Origin: Acuticoccus sp039189655
Lineage (GTDB): Bacteria; Pseudomonadota; Alphaproteobacteria; Rhizobiales; Amorphaceae
DNA length: 18,348 nucleotides
Assembly: GCA_039189655.1 (NCBI GenBank)
Contig: JBCCYN010000105.1
Location: forward strand, 1 to 18,348
Direction of reading: 5' to 3'
Shown here piece by piece: positions 1-7,300 of this stretch (its first letter is position 1; every line of letters starts with the position of its first letter). The position numbers were made by a program, and so were the translations under genes. Under the pieces are notes generated by a model. The model made no database searches, had not been told where the DNA came from, and saw only the letters and a program-made list of their open reading frames with translations.

Positions 1-2
1 CC

Positions 3-818
3 GCCAGCGGCAAGGCCCGCCAGGGCGTTGTGGCGGGTTTCCATGGCCCCACCAGCCGTCCGCTGCTCGACGATGAGACAGTCCTGTGGACGAGCGACGA
101 GACAAACCTTGCCCGCTCCGACATCGACGCCTTTGTGATCCAGGATTGTCGGCTATTGAGCGATATCACCCTATCGCTGACCGTCGGCCGACCGACGCTC
201 TTTGTGGTGGGCGACCCGGTGGATCTCATCCATCTGTCGATCCTTCAGGCAAACCGCGAAGTGATCCTGACACCCTACGACGCCGTCTACGCGCCGGCGG
301 GAATGCTTGCGAGCGAGGGATTGCGGGACCATGAAATCGGGCGGCCGGACAATTGGATTGCCGCCAAGGGCCGCATGGCGGCGGCACCGGAAACCCTCGC
401 GCCTTTCAATGCCATCTCAAAGGCCGCTTTCCGGAAGATCGCGCGCCAGGTCGCCGACATTGAGCTGCCCAAGGTCCAACACTTCTGGCGCTTGGTGGGC
501 GAGCACGCCAATATGGCGCAGACGGTCATGGCAACGCCGCGGATGATCCGCACCGGTGTGGGTGGGCCGTTTAACAAGATATCGCCCACCATCATTTTCG
601 CTGATCCAGCGCGGGTCGATCAGCTCGGCGCCCTGACGCTACGCCAGTCCACCATCATTCTGGCGCTCTTCGCCAACCCCATTGGTGAGGCGGTTGACGC
701 CATGCTCACCGGCTTTGTCGACGCGCGGCAGGAGCCGTTCTTGCTCCACGATGTGGTCACCTTCGGCGATGTGAGGAACGCCACCATCGGCTGCCTCTTC
801 GGCGAGTACCTCATTTGA
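3..818 (+). CDS. Unrecognised protein, 5'-truncated, first gene of a putative glycan operon
   Basis: The reading frame is open to the left window edge, so the gene probably begins outside. An internal GTG at 30, with an AGGG a few bases upstream, is the first possible in-window start and would give 262 residues. I do not recognise the family. The product looks soluble, with alternating hydrophobic strands and helices (for example PTLFVVGDPVDLIHLSILQA) and no clear signal peptide or membrane span. The TGA at 816-818 overlaps the TTG of the next gene in the tetranucleotide TTGA, which implies translational coupling. The next two genes look like glycosyltransferases, so a role in the same surface-glycan pathway is inferred from context only. 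Confidence 0.7.
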   Translation, partial: ASGKARQGVVAGFHGPTSRPLLDDETVLWTSDETNLARSDIDAFVIQDCRLLSDITLSLTVGRPTLFVVGDPVDLIHLSILQANREVILTPYDAVYAPAGMLASEGLRDHEIGRPDNWIAAKGRMAAAPETLAPFNAISKAAFRKIARQVADIELPKVQHFWRLVGEHANMAQTVMATPRMIRTGVGGPFNKISPTIIFADPARVDQLGALTLRQSTIILALFANPIGEAVDAMLTGFVDARQEPFLLHDVVTFGDVRNATIGCLFGEYLI

Positions 819-1903
819 GCCGCACCTGCTACATCGTCCCAAGCACCTTGCCATCGTCCTTCGGCTGGCAGCCGCGCGCCAGCGGCATCCGCGCGGAGCA
901 ACTGGCCGCCCAGGCGCGCCTCGTATTCGACGAAGTGCGCACGGTGCTGATCTTGGAGCGCTATGACCTCCTGCGCAGCGATCGTGGCTTTGCCACCCTC
1001 GCCGCCCCGCGCGCCGACACGATCATCATCCCGGAAGCTGATTTTAAGCGCTTTTGCGACCGTGTTGCCCCCGCAACCTTCGTTTTCATGCACAGCGACT
1101 TTGCAGATCGCGCCGCCGAAGCCGCCGGGAAACACACCATCGTCTACGATATCGGCTCGCTCCAAGAGCTCCGGCTGGAGCGCGCCGGCGCCAGTGAAGG
1201 TCAGCTCAGTCTCTTCAGGACCCAGCATGAGAAAATCATCGAGCTGTCGAGGCGCGCAATCGTCGATAACCCCAAGGCGGCCCGTTGGCTAAAAAGCGAC
1301 CTGAAGGGTCAAGACAAATCCGTCGCACCCCTCGCGCCTGACGTCGCGTCGTCCCCGACCCAGGAAACGCGGACCCATCTCCTCTTCGGTGGACGGGTGG
1401 CGCGCTGGATCGACATGGCACCCACCTACCGCACCATGGCGGCTTACCTGGCCGACAAGCCCTCCGTGCCCGCCATTATGGTGGCGCCGGACCCGAAAGA
1501 CGGCGACCCCAACGTGATGGAACGGTCCGCCCTTTCCCTGATGACCCATGTCACCACCTTGTGGAACCTTTCGGTCCACAACCAGGCTGAGATTTTTGCC
1601 ATGTCCTTTGGCGCGGTGGATTGGGCACCCCTCGACGAAGAGCGCGTCCACTCCCTGTCGCTACCCACCCTTCAGGCGGTGGCGGCCGGTGTGCCGGTCC
1701 TTAATCAACCGGGAACGCCCCTTGATGATCTGTGGGACCCCTTTCCCGGGGAACGCCTCCAGGAACCTCTCAACGTCAATGCCGTGAGCACCTTCGTTGA
1801 GCGGGCGCGATCGGGCGTCTACGACGATGCCGTCAAGAAGGCGCAGGCCACCATTGCGCGATGGCGCACAGAGCCGGGACCGTTCGAGGGGCTTGCCGCA
1901 TGA
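815..1903 (+). CDS. Putative GT-B-fold glycosyltransferase-like protein (divergent)
   Basis: The 362-residue product starts at a TTG that overlaps the preceding stop by four bases. The N-terminal half has a GT-B-like beginning (GIRAEQLAAQARLVFDEVRT, as in proteins handling a donor or acceptor Rossmann domain). Near residues 285-310 is a segment ending LQAVAAGVPVLNQPGTPLDD, which resembles the glycosyltransferase family 4 C-terminal signature where a nucleotide-sugar is held (usually E-A-M-A-x-G-x-P-V). The acidic residue normally heading that signature is not evident, so the enzyme may be very divergent or inactive. No signal peptide or membrane span is seen. It is coupled to both neighbours (TTGA and ATGA overlaps). 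Substrate and sugar are unknown, and the family assignment is tentative. Confidence 0.7.
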   Translation: MSRTCYIVPSTLPSSFGWQPRASGIRAEQLAAQARLVFDEVRTVLILERYDLLRSDRGFATLAAPRADTIIIPEADFKRFCDRVAPATFVFMHSDFADRAAEAAGKHTIVYDIGSLQELRLERAGASEGQLSLFRTQHEKIIELSRRAIVDNPKAARWLKSDLKGQDKSVAPLAPDVASSPTQETRTHLLFGGRVARWIDMAPTYRTMAAYLADKPSVPAIMVAPDPKDGDPNVMERSALSLMTHVTTLWNLSVHNQAEIFAMSFGAVDWAPLDEERVHSLSLPTLQAVAAGVPVLNQPGTPLDDLWDPFPGERLQEPLNVNAVSTFVERARSGVYDDAVKKAQATIARWRTEPGPFEGLAA

Positions 1904-2871
1904 GGTTCGTGGTGGCCATCGGCTTCGACGAAGCCTGGAGCGCCGCGGCGCGGCTCGTGGCCTACGGTGCCTACGCCCAAGCGGCCGGCTTCCAGGTGGT
2001 GTTTGCGTTGACGCGCATGGATCGCGAGGTCTACCCGCTCAACCTCGCCGCCTTCTCGCCGACCCTCGACGCCCCGGTGGTTGAACTGTTGGATCTCGAC
2101 AGCCTTGCGGGCGACACGGTGATCTTCGCTGCGCCAAAGGTCCACCACATCGTCCAATCCCACTACGGCAACACCGCGCCGCGCTTTGTGCACCTTATCC
2201 AATCCGGCCTCACCGCATCCGCCGTGGCCGACCTTGGTTATGGCTATCGCCTCTTCCACAAACCCATGACCCGCATCGTGGTGACACGCGATGCCGACGA
2301 CACCATCGGGCGCCTGGTGGAGGGCGTGGCCCCCATGACGCGGATTGATGCCGCCTTTGATCTTTCTGCCTTCCGCGAGCCGGCCGAGCGGGACAGGCCG
2401 CTCACATTCGCCATCAACACGTTCGACGGCAAATTCGCCCTGCGCGCCCTCCACAAGGCCCGGGACCGGGGCTTATCCATATCGGCCCACATGGTGACGC
2501 CGGAGATGTCGGTGAAAGAACGCGCAGCGGCCTATCGCGCCAGCCATCTACTGGTGGCGTCGCCCCGGGTTGGCGAGGGGATATGCCAACCCGCCTGGGA
2601 GGCCATGGCTGCGGGCTGTGCCGTTATCATCCCCGATGGCGAGGCCTTACGCACGCTCCCCAGTGGCACGGTCCCGGTGGCGACGGTGCGCCAGTCCCAT
2701 TTTGACGGGATGGTGGAAACCTTAATCCATGCGGCGGGCCGCGACCGCGGCGTTCTCACGCGCCTTGGCCACCAGGCCCAAAACGCCCTTAGCAACCACA
2801 ACCCCGACCACGAACGCGCCGCCGCCACGGCGCTCCTCGGCCGGCTGGGTCGGGGGGAGATGGCCGCGTGA
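1900..2871 (+). CDS. Putative GT4-like glycosyltransferase
   Basis: The product is 323 residues from the ATG at 1900, which shares ATGA with the previous stop. An in-frame ATG at 1861 exists, but the overlap geometry favours 1900. The N-terminus (MRFVVAIGFDEAW) is a strand-then-loop Rossmann start. About residues 219-248 read VASPRVGEGICQPAWEAMAA followed by GCAVIIPDGEA. This is the GT4 pattern of a glycine-rich loop, then E-A-M-A-A-G-x-x-V-I, the region that binds the nucleotide-sugar diphosphate and ribose in GT-B enzymes. No membrane span is seen, so it is probably cytosolic or peripheral. The GTGA overlap with the next gene continues the coupled run. The sugar and acceptor cannot be read from the sequence. 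Confidence 0.75.
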   Translation: MRFVVAIGFDEAWSAAARLVAYGAYAQAAGFQVVFALTRMDREVYPLNLAAFSPTLDAPVVELLDLDSLAGDTVIFAAPKVHHIVQSHYGNTAPRFVHLIQSGLTASAVADLGYGYRLFHKPMTRIVVTRDADDTIGRLVEGVAPMTRIDAAFDLSAFREPAERDRPLTFAINTFDGKFALRALHKARDRGLSISAHMVTPEMSVKERAAAYRASHLLVASPRVGEGICQPAWEAMAAGCAVIIPDGEALRTLPSGTVPVATVRQSHFDGMVETLIHAAGRDRGVLTRLGHQAQNALSNHNPDHERAAATALLGRLGRGEMAA

Positions 2872-3365
2872 GCGCCCGGCAAAGTCGCCTTAGGACATTT
2901 GGCGCAACGCTTTTCAGCAACGCCCGCCTCCTCCTGAAAGGTCGGCCATCCCAGGCAGAGCACCACATCTCGGCAATCGAAACCCTCATCGACGAAGCGT
3001 ACTACTTCCACCGCTACCCTGAGGCGCACGACACGGGCATGTCGGCTGCCGAACACTATGTTTATGAAGGCTGGCGCGTCGGTGCGGACCCGGCACCGTG
3101 GTTCTCCTCAGAGGGGTATCTCGCCATCAACAGCGATGTGGCGGGCAACCATATGCCGCCGTTCGTGCATTACGCCCTTTTCGGCCGCCGCGAGCGGCGC
3201 ACGATCATGCCCACCGACGGTCTATTGCGCCTGATCGATGATCGGCCCCAAACGGTGTTTCCGGTGAGGCCGGATCTGCGCGCCCTGCGGTCCCGAGAGG
3301 AAAACAATTGGGACACGCACATCACCGACTATACATTGCGCCGGCTGGCAAGCCTGGAGCGGTAG
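2868..3365 (+). CDS. Small protein with two Tyr/His/Gly tandem repeats, glycosyltransferase-associated
   Basis: The 165-residue product starts at GTG 2868, overlapping the previous TGA as GTGA. Residues about 40-73 and 79-112 are two copies of one repeat: an acidic start, aromatic Y-x-x-x-Y-P/N-x-x-A/V, a turn, then HY-x-x-x-G and an arginine-rich end. Compare DEAYYFHRYPEAHDTGMSAA-EHYVYEGWR with SEGYLAINSDVAGNHMPP-FVHYALFGRRERR. In my knowledge, repeats of the form YYL-x-x-NPDVA...HYL-x-x-G-x-x-EGR occur fused to or beside bacterial glycosyltransferases and polysaccharide genes, with no firm biochemical role. Here the repeat unit is a separate small protein at the end of the operon. The C-terminal ~50 residues are polar and rich in arginine. 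No signal peptide is evident. Confidence 0.75.
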   Translation: MSARQSRLRTFGATLFSNARLLLKGRPSQAEHHISAIETLIDEAYYFHRYPEAHDTGMSAAEHYVYEGWRVGADPAPWFSSEGYLAINSDVAGNHMPPFVHYALFGRRERRTIMPTDGLLRLIDDRPQTVFPVRPDLRALRSREENNWDTHITDYTLRRLASLER

Positions 3366-3385
3366 CGGACCGCTTCTGCGACGCA

Positions 3386-3404
3386 AAAGACGCCGCAGAC
3401 GGCG
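3386..3404 (-). terminator. Candidate intrinsic terminator of cysS
   Basis: Read on the - strand, CGCCG-TCTG-CGGCG forms a short all-GC hairpin and is followed by TCTTTTG, a brief U-rich run. It lies about 95 bases past the cysS stop. The stem is only 5 bp, so the call is tentative. A second inverted repeat, GGGTGCGG (3411-3418) with CCGCACCC (3438-3445), sits between it and cysS. It has a 19-base loop and no U-tract on either strand. Confidence 0.4.
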
Positions 3405-3496
3405 CCGCTGGGGTGCGGACGAAACTAGACCGCCATCCCGCACCCAGGCCTGGGCAGTTCGGAGCAGCCCGGTCGCGCGCCCGTCCCGTTAAGCCC

Positions 3497-4882
3497 TCAG
3501 GTGAACTCCCACGTTGACGTAGGCGCACCGTCCGACCCTTTGCCGTCCTTCACCGCAACGCCCATTTTCGCCAACTGATCGCGGATCGCGTCCGCATCCG
3601 CGAAGCGTCGCTCCGCCTTGGCCGCCAGTCGCTCGGCGACGAGCTTGTCCACCGTGGCCACGGCGTCCGGATCTCCGGCAGCGGTGCGCTCCGCCTCCTG
3701 GGCACGGACCCGCATCAAATCGATGCCCATGACGGCAGCGCTCGCGTAAAGAGCGCGGTCGCCCGCCTTGGCAAGCTCCCCAAGGCGCGCGATGGCAAGC
3801 GGCGTGTTGAGATCGTCGCAAAGGGCGGCAAGGACATTCCGGTCTGCTTCGGCCGCGTTGGGCGGATCCGGCGCGTCGGGCAGGTCGCCGATACTCGCCG
3901 CCCATCCCCTCAACAAAACCGTCGCGTCGGCCACCCGCTTGGCGGTCCAGTCGATGGGCTGACGGTAGTGGGTCATGAGCATGGCAAGGCGCAGCGTGTC
4001 GCCGGGGGCAACGTCGAGCGCGTCTCGGATGGTGATAAAGTTCCCCTCGGACTTGCTCATCTTGCGCCCCTCCACCTGGAGGAAGCCGTTGTGCATCCAG
4101 AACGAAGCCATCTCGTCGGCCCCGGTGGCCGCAAGGGTTTGGGCACGCTCGTTCTCGTGGTGCGGAAAAGCAAGGTCGATCCCGCCGCCATGGATATCGA
4201 AGCGTTCGCCAAGGTGCGCGGCGGCCATGGCTGAGCATTCGATGTGCCAACCCGGCCGCCCCTCTGCCTCAATGCCGGCGGGGCTTGGCCATGCCGGCTC
4301 CCCATCCCGCGAGGGCTTCCACAGCACAAAGTCGAGGCCGTCGCGCTTATAGGGCGCCACGTCGATCCGCGCTCCGGCGAGCATCTCATCCAGCGAGCGG
4401 CGCGAGAGCTCCCCGTAGGCCGGCAGGGAGTTCACCGCAAAAAGCACATGATCGTCTGCAACATAGGCGTGACCGCGCTCCACCAGGCGATCGATCAGGC
4501 GGCGCATCTGCGCCACGTAGTCAGTGGCCCTCGGCTCCTGCGTGGGCCGCAGGCAATGGAGCGCGTCGATGTCGTCGTGGAAGTCGGCGATGGTGTCGCG
4601 CGTCAGCTCCCCTATGGCGATCCCCCGATCCTTGGCACGGGTGTTAATTTTGTCGTCGATATCGGTGATGTTGCGCACGTAGGTGACGTGGCCGGCACCG
4701 TAGACGTGGCGCAACAGCCTGATGAGCACATCGAAAACGATGAAAGGCCGCGCGTTTCCGATGTGAGCACGGTCGTAAACGGTCGGACCACAAACGTAGA
4801 CGCGCACGTTGCCTACATCCAAAGGTATAAAAACGCGCTTTTGCCGCGTTTTCGTATCGTAAAGATTGAGTTGCGCATCCAT
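3497..4882 (-). CDS. cysS: Cysteinyl-tRNA synthetase
   Basis: Cytosolic class I aminoacyl-tRNA synthetase that attaches cysteine to tRNA-Cys. The ATG at 4882 gives 461 residues, the usual family length, and begins MDAQLNLYDT as family members do. An upstream TTG at 4918 would add 12 unsupported residues. Visible motifs are CGPTVYD with zinc-ligand Cys31, the HIGH-type HIGN at 40-43, NITDIDDKI, a second zinc-region cysteine in WHIECSAM, PHHENERAQ, and the KMSKSEGNF loop at about 274-282 that binds ATP. The C-terminal helical anticodon-region domain is intact. It stands alone on the - strand, convergent with the glycan-like operon. Confidence 0.97.
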   Translation of the reverse strand: MDAQLNLYDTKTRQKRVFIPLDVGNVRVYVCGPTVYDRAHIGNARPFIVFDVLIRLLRHVYGAGHVTYVRNITDIDDKINTRAKDRGIAIGELTRDTIADFHDDIDALHCLRPTQEPRATDYVAQMRRLIDRLVERGHAYVADDHVLFAVNSLPAYGELSRRSLDEMLAGARIDVAPYKRDGLDFVLWKPSRDGEPAWPSPAGIEAEGRPGWHIECSAMAAAHLGERFDIHGGGIDLAFPHHENERAQTLAATGADEMASFWMHNGFLQVEGRKMSKSEGNFITIRDALDVAPGDTLRLAMLMTHYRQPIDWTAKRVADATVLLRGWAASIGDLPDAPDPPNAAEADRNVLAALCDDLNTPLAIARLGELAKAGDRALYASAAVMGIDLMRVRAQEAERTAAGDPDAVATVDKLVAERLAAKAERRFADADAIRDQLAKMGVAVKDGKGSDGAPTSTWEFT

Positions 4883-5035
4883 GGCGCCTGCGTTATCAAC
4901 CTCGTGGCCGCGCCGCAATCTATTCAGCGCAATGCCGCGCTTTCAGACAAGCTAACTGCAATACTGTTATGCGAGTTTCCATGGACTGGGGCTGGTATCC
5001 AGCTTCCCAATGCGTACTTGTTGAGCGTCGGCAGG

Positions 5036-5071
5036 TTAATCACGGATGCGTGATCGACCGGTGGTGATTAA
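5036..5071. promoter_or_regulatory. Nested inverted repeats upstream of the 58-residue peptide
   Basis: TTAATCAC (5036-5043) is exactly complementary to GTGATTAA (5064-5071). Within the same stretch ATCACG (5039-5044) is exactly complementary to CGTGAT (5049-5054). The two pairings share the left arm, so an RNA could form one or the other. As DNA the site shows three copies of the GTGAT/ATCAC half-site, which suits a dimeric or tandem repressor operator. It ends 35 bases before the ATG at 5107. Its function is unknown. Confidence 0.4.
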
Positions 5072-5106
5072 GAAGCTGAACGAACGGATGAAGTCGAGGG
5101 ACGGCC

Positions 5107-5283
5107 ATGAGGCAGACGATCGGGGCACTTGCAGCGCTCACCTTGCTCGGAATTATCCTTGTGGGTCCGTTATATGCGGCGGTGAACGCCGCGACAGACC
5201 GCGGCGACAGTGTCTACCGTTGCGGCAGTGACATGGGCTGCGATGTGGGCAATCCTTCCGGCCTGACCGCCGTCAGCGGTTAA
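5107..5283 (+). CDS. Small exported or membrane-anchored peptide (58 aa), unknown function
   Basis: The ORF runs from ATG 5107 to TAA 5281-5283. A GAGGG lies about 7 bases before the ATG, a good ribosome binding site. The product MRQTIGALAALTLLGIILVG... has one basic residue near the N-terminus and then about 20 hydrophobic residues ending VGPLYAA. It therefore looks like a signal peptide or a single membrane anchor with a periplasmic tail. The tail of about 33 residues contains two cysteines, R-C-G-S-D-M-G-C, which could form a disulfide or bind metal. The remainder is short and polar. It has no operon partner: cysS diverges to the left and a YqaE-type gene converges from the right. I do not recognise the family. 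The clear ribosome site, signal-like start and alanine/leucine-rich codon pattern support it being real. Confidence 0.6.
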   Translation: MRQTIGALAALTLLGIILVGPLYAAVNAATDRGDSVYRCGSDMGCDVGNPSGLTAVSG

Positions 5284-5350
5284 TTTCCGCCACCCTCAAG
5301 CTTCGCTGGATAGCCTGATTGGGCAGTCAGCAGAGCCGCCAATCACGCCC

Positions 5351-5536
5351 CTAGCGTCGGGCGATGATCCAAACAGCGTGGACGATACCGGGGATATAAC
5401 CCAGTAAAGTAAGCAATATATTTATCCAAAACTGGAGCCCGAGGCCCACCGTCAGAAAAACTCCAAGCGGTGGAAGAAAAATTGCGAGCAAAATTCGGAT
5501 TAAATCTCCGAGATCCAAAACCCGATCCCTTTCCAA
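5351..5536 (-). CDS. YqaE/Pmp3 family membrane peptide
   Basis: The product is a small integral membrane protein of about 55-61 residues with two hydrophobic helices. It contains the UPF0057/Pmp3 signature: IRILLAIFLPPLGVFLTVG, then FWINILLTLLGYIPGIVHA and a final WIIARR. Family members are stress-induced membrane peptides linked in yeast and plants to membrane potential and salt tolerance. The bacterial function is unclear. The start is uncertain: no ATG is available, TTG 5536 has no ribosome site, and TTG 5518 has GGAAAGGG about 7 bases upstream and would give a start nearer to the usual family N-terminus. The gene converges with the 58-residue peptide gene. Confidence 0.85.
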   Translation of the reverse strand: MERDRVLDLGDLIRILLAIFLPPLGVFLTVGLGLQFWINILLTLLGYIPGIVHAVWIIARR

Positions 5537-5851
5537 TGTGGCTATTTTTGGCGGTTGCGTTGGGCGTCATTCCACACTTCGCGCCTTGGGCGAGCGTTCG
5601 CAACCCGTTTCAACCCCGCCCGTTCGCGCTTGTGTGGCCGATCTTGAGGCGCCGCCCATTTCGCGGCCCGCGCGCTACAGTAGATTCAAATTCAAAAACT
5701 CATTGAAAACAGATTCCTACCTGTGCCTCCGCAAGAGACGAGGCCCATTCGGATCCCACTTGAACCCAGCCAGACAAGGGAGCGCGGCTGCTCTGCGGGT
5801 CGCCAAATAGCGGGAGCTGATCCGAACGAGGGCGGCCAGATCGCCGTCGCT
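5537..5851. other. Non-coding stretch between yqaE-like gene and ntrC
   Basis: About 315 bases with no ORF I would defend on either strand. The + strand ORF crossing it is antisense to the YqaE gene and lacks family features. The middle (around 5680-5720) is noticeably AT-rich (AGATTCAAATTCAAAAACTC) compared with its surroundings. I looked for a tRNA T-loop, a strong terminator and long inverted repeats and found none. Confidence 0.5.
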
Positions 5852-7291
5852 CTAACGCACCCCCCGCATCAACCGCACATCGAGATCGCGGATTTTCTTT
5901 CGCAGCGTGTTCCGGTTCACGCCCAGGAGTTCGGCCGCCTTAATCTGGTTGCCGCGGGTCGCGGCAAGGGCAGCGCTCACCAAGGGATACTCCACATCGC
6001 GCATGATGCGGTGGTAAAGGCCCGGTGGCGGCAAGGAGGCGCCGAACTCCGCAAAATACTTGCTCAGGTGACGTTCCACCGCCTCCTGTAATGTTTCAGC
6101 CGCGCCGGGGCTGTCCTCATCAGTGGAAATGGCGTGCGTATCGTCGAGTTCGTGCTCGATATGCCCTGCGGTGATCACATCCTCCGGGTAAAGCGCCGCC
6201 AGACGCCTCACCAGGTTTTCGAGTTCGCGCACATTGCCCGACCAGCGATGGTTTTGGAGAGCGTCTGCAGCATCGGGGTCGAGCCGCTTGGCGGGCAGCC
6301 CCTCCTTTTCGCACTGGGCGAAAAAATGCCGTGCAAGGTCGGCAATGTCTTCCTTGCGCTCCCGCAATGGCGGCAAGCGAAGGGGCACAACGTTGAGGCG
6401 GAAGTAAAGGTCCTCGCGAAAAAGACCCTGCGCGATCCATTGGCGCAAATCGCGGTTGGTGGCCGCCACAATGCGAACGTTGGTGCGGATGGGCGAGCGC
6501 CCGCCCACCGTCGTATATTCGCCTTCCTGCAGAACCCGCAAAAGCCTGGTTTGCGCCTCCATCGGCATATCGCCGATCTCATCGAGGAAGAGCGTCCCGC
6601 CTTCAGCCTGCTCAAACCGACCCGCGTGCCGGCTCGTCGCGCCGGTAAATGCGCCTTTTTCGTAGCCAAAGAGTTCCGCCTCGATGAGCTCTTTGGGGAT
6701 GGCGGCCATGTTGATGGCCACGAACGGCCCCTTCCGGCGCTTGCCGTAGTCGTGGAGGGCGCGGGCCACCAGTTCCTTGCCTGTGCCGGACTCGCCGTGA
6801 ATGAGCACCGTGAGATCGGTCTGCATGAGCCGGGCAAGCACCCGATAAATCTCCTGCATCGCGGCCGACCGCCCCACCAGCGGCATGGGGTCGTTCACAT
6901 CCGTCGGCCGCTCTCCGGTTCTTTCCCGGGGCTCGGCAAGGGCGCGCCCCACCACGCTGATCAGTTCGTTAAGGTCGAAGGGCTTGGGCAAATACTCGTA
7001 GGCCCCCCGCTCGGAGGCCCGAATGGCGGTCATAAAAGTGTTCTGGGCGCTGATGACCACCACCGGCAGATCCGGCCGACGTTTCTTGATGCGCGGCATC
7101 AGCTCGAATGCGTTTTCGTCCGGCATGATCACATCGGTGATCACCAGGTCCCCATCGCCCCGCTCCACCCAGCTCCAGAGCGTCGAGGCGTTGCCGGTGC
7201 AGCGAACCTCATAGCCAGCGCGCGACAAAGCTTGATTGAGAACAGTGCGAATGGCCCCATCGTCGTCGGCGACCAGTATCGTTCCCGACAT
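5852..7291 (-). CDS. ntrC: Nitrogen regulation response regulator NtrC
   Basis: DNA-binding activator of nitrogen-assimilation genes, phosphorylated by NtrB. The 479-residue product has three complete parts. The receiver (about 1-120) has acidic pocket D9-D11, phospho-acceptor D53, S81 and K103. The AAA+ domain (about 138-375) has Walker A GESGTGKE at 166-173, GAFTGA at 213-218, Walker B TLFLDEIGD near 233-241, and an RELENL helix. The C-terminal Fis-type helix-turn-helix reads KAAELLGVNRNTLRKKI. The intact GAFTGA loop implies action with sigma-54, unlike the Rhodobacter capsulatus protein, which is known to lack it. The ribosome site TGAGGAGAG, 5 bases before the ATG, includes the ntrB stop codon. 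The ntrY/ntrX pair, common after ntrC in this class, is not next downstream. Confidence 0.97.
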   Translation of the reverse strand: MSGTILVADDDGAIRTVLNQALSRAGYEVRCTGNASTLWSWVERGDGDLVITDVIMPDENAFELMPRIKKRRPDLPVVVISAQNTFMTAIRASERGAYEYLPKPFDLNELISVVGRALAEPRERTGERPTDVNDPMPLVGRSAAMQEIYRVLARLMQTDLTVLIHGESGTGKELVARALHDYGKRRKGPFVAINMAAIPKELIEAELFGYEKGAFTGATSRHAGRFEQAEGGTLFLDEIGDMPMEAQTRLLRVLQEGEYTTVGGRSPIRTNVRIVAATNRDLRQWIAQGLFREDLYFRLNVVPLRLPPLRERKEDIADLARHFFAQCEKEGLPAKRLDPDAADALQNHRWSGNVRELENLVRRLAALYPEDVITAGHIEHELDDTHAISTDEDSPGAAETLQEAVERHLSKYFAEFGASLPPPGLYHRIMRDVEYPLVSAALAATRGNQIKAAELLGVNRNTLRKKIRDLDVRLMRGVR

Positions 7292-7300
7292 TAACTCTCC

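Noticed and set aside
5046..5231. 61-codon + strand ORF overlapping the 58-residue peptide
   Set aside because: Different frame from the peptide with a good ribosome site; cysteine/arginine-rich composition looks like out-of-frame reading.
5470..5706. 78-codon + strand ORF with an apolar segment
   Set aside because: It is largely antisense to the YqaE-type gene, has no ribosome site, and the apolar run does not resemble a known family.
6134..7294. 386-codon + strand ORF antisense to ntrC
   Set aside because: It mirrors ntrC in a high-GC gene, has no family motifs, and ntrC is unmistakable.
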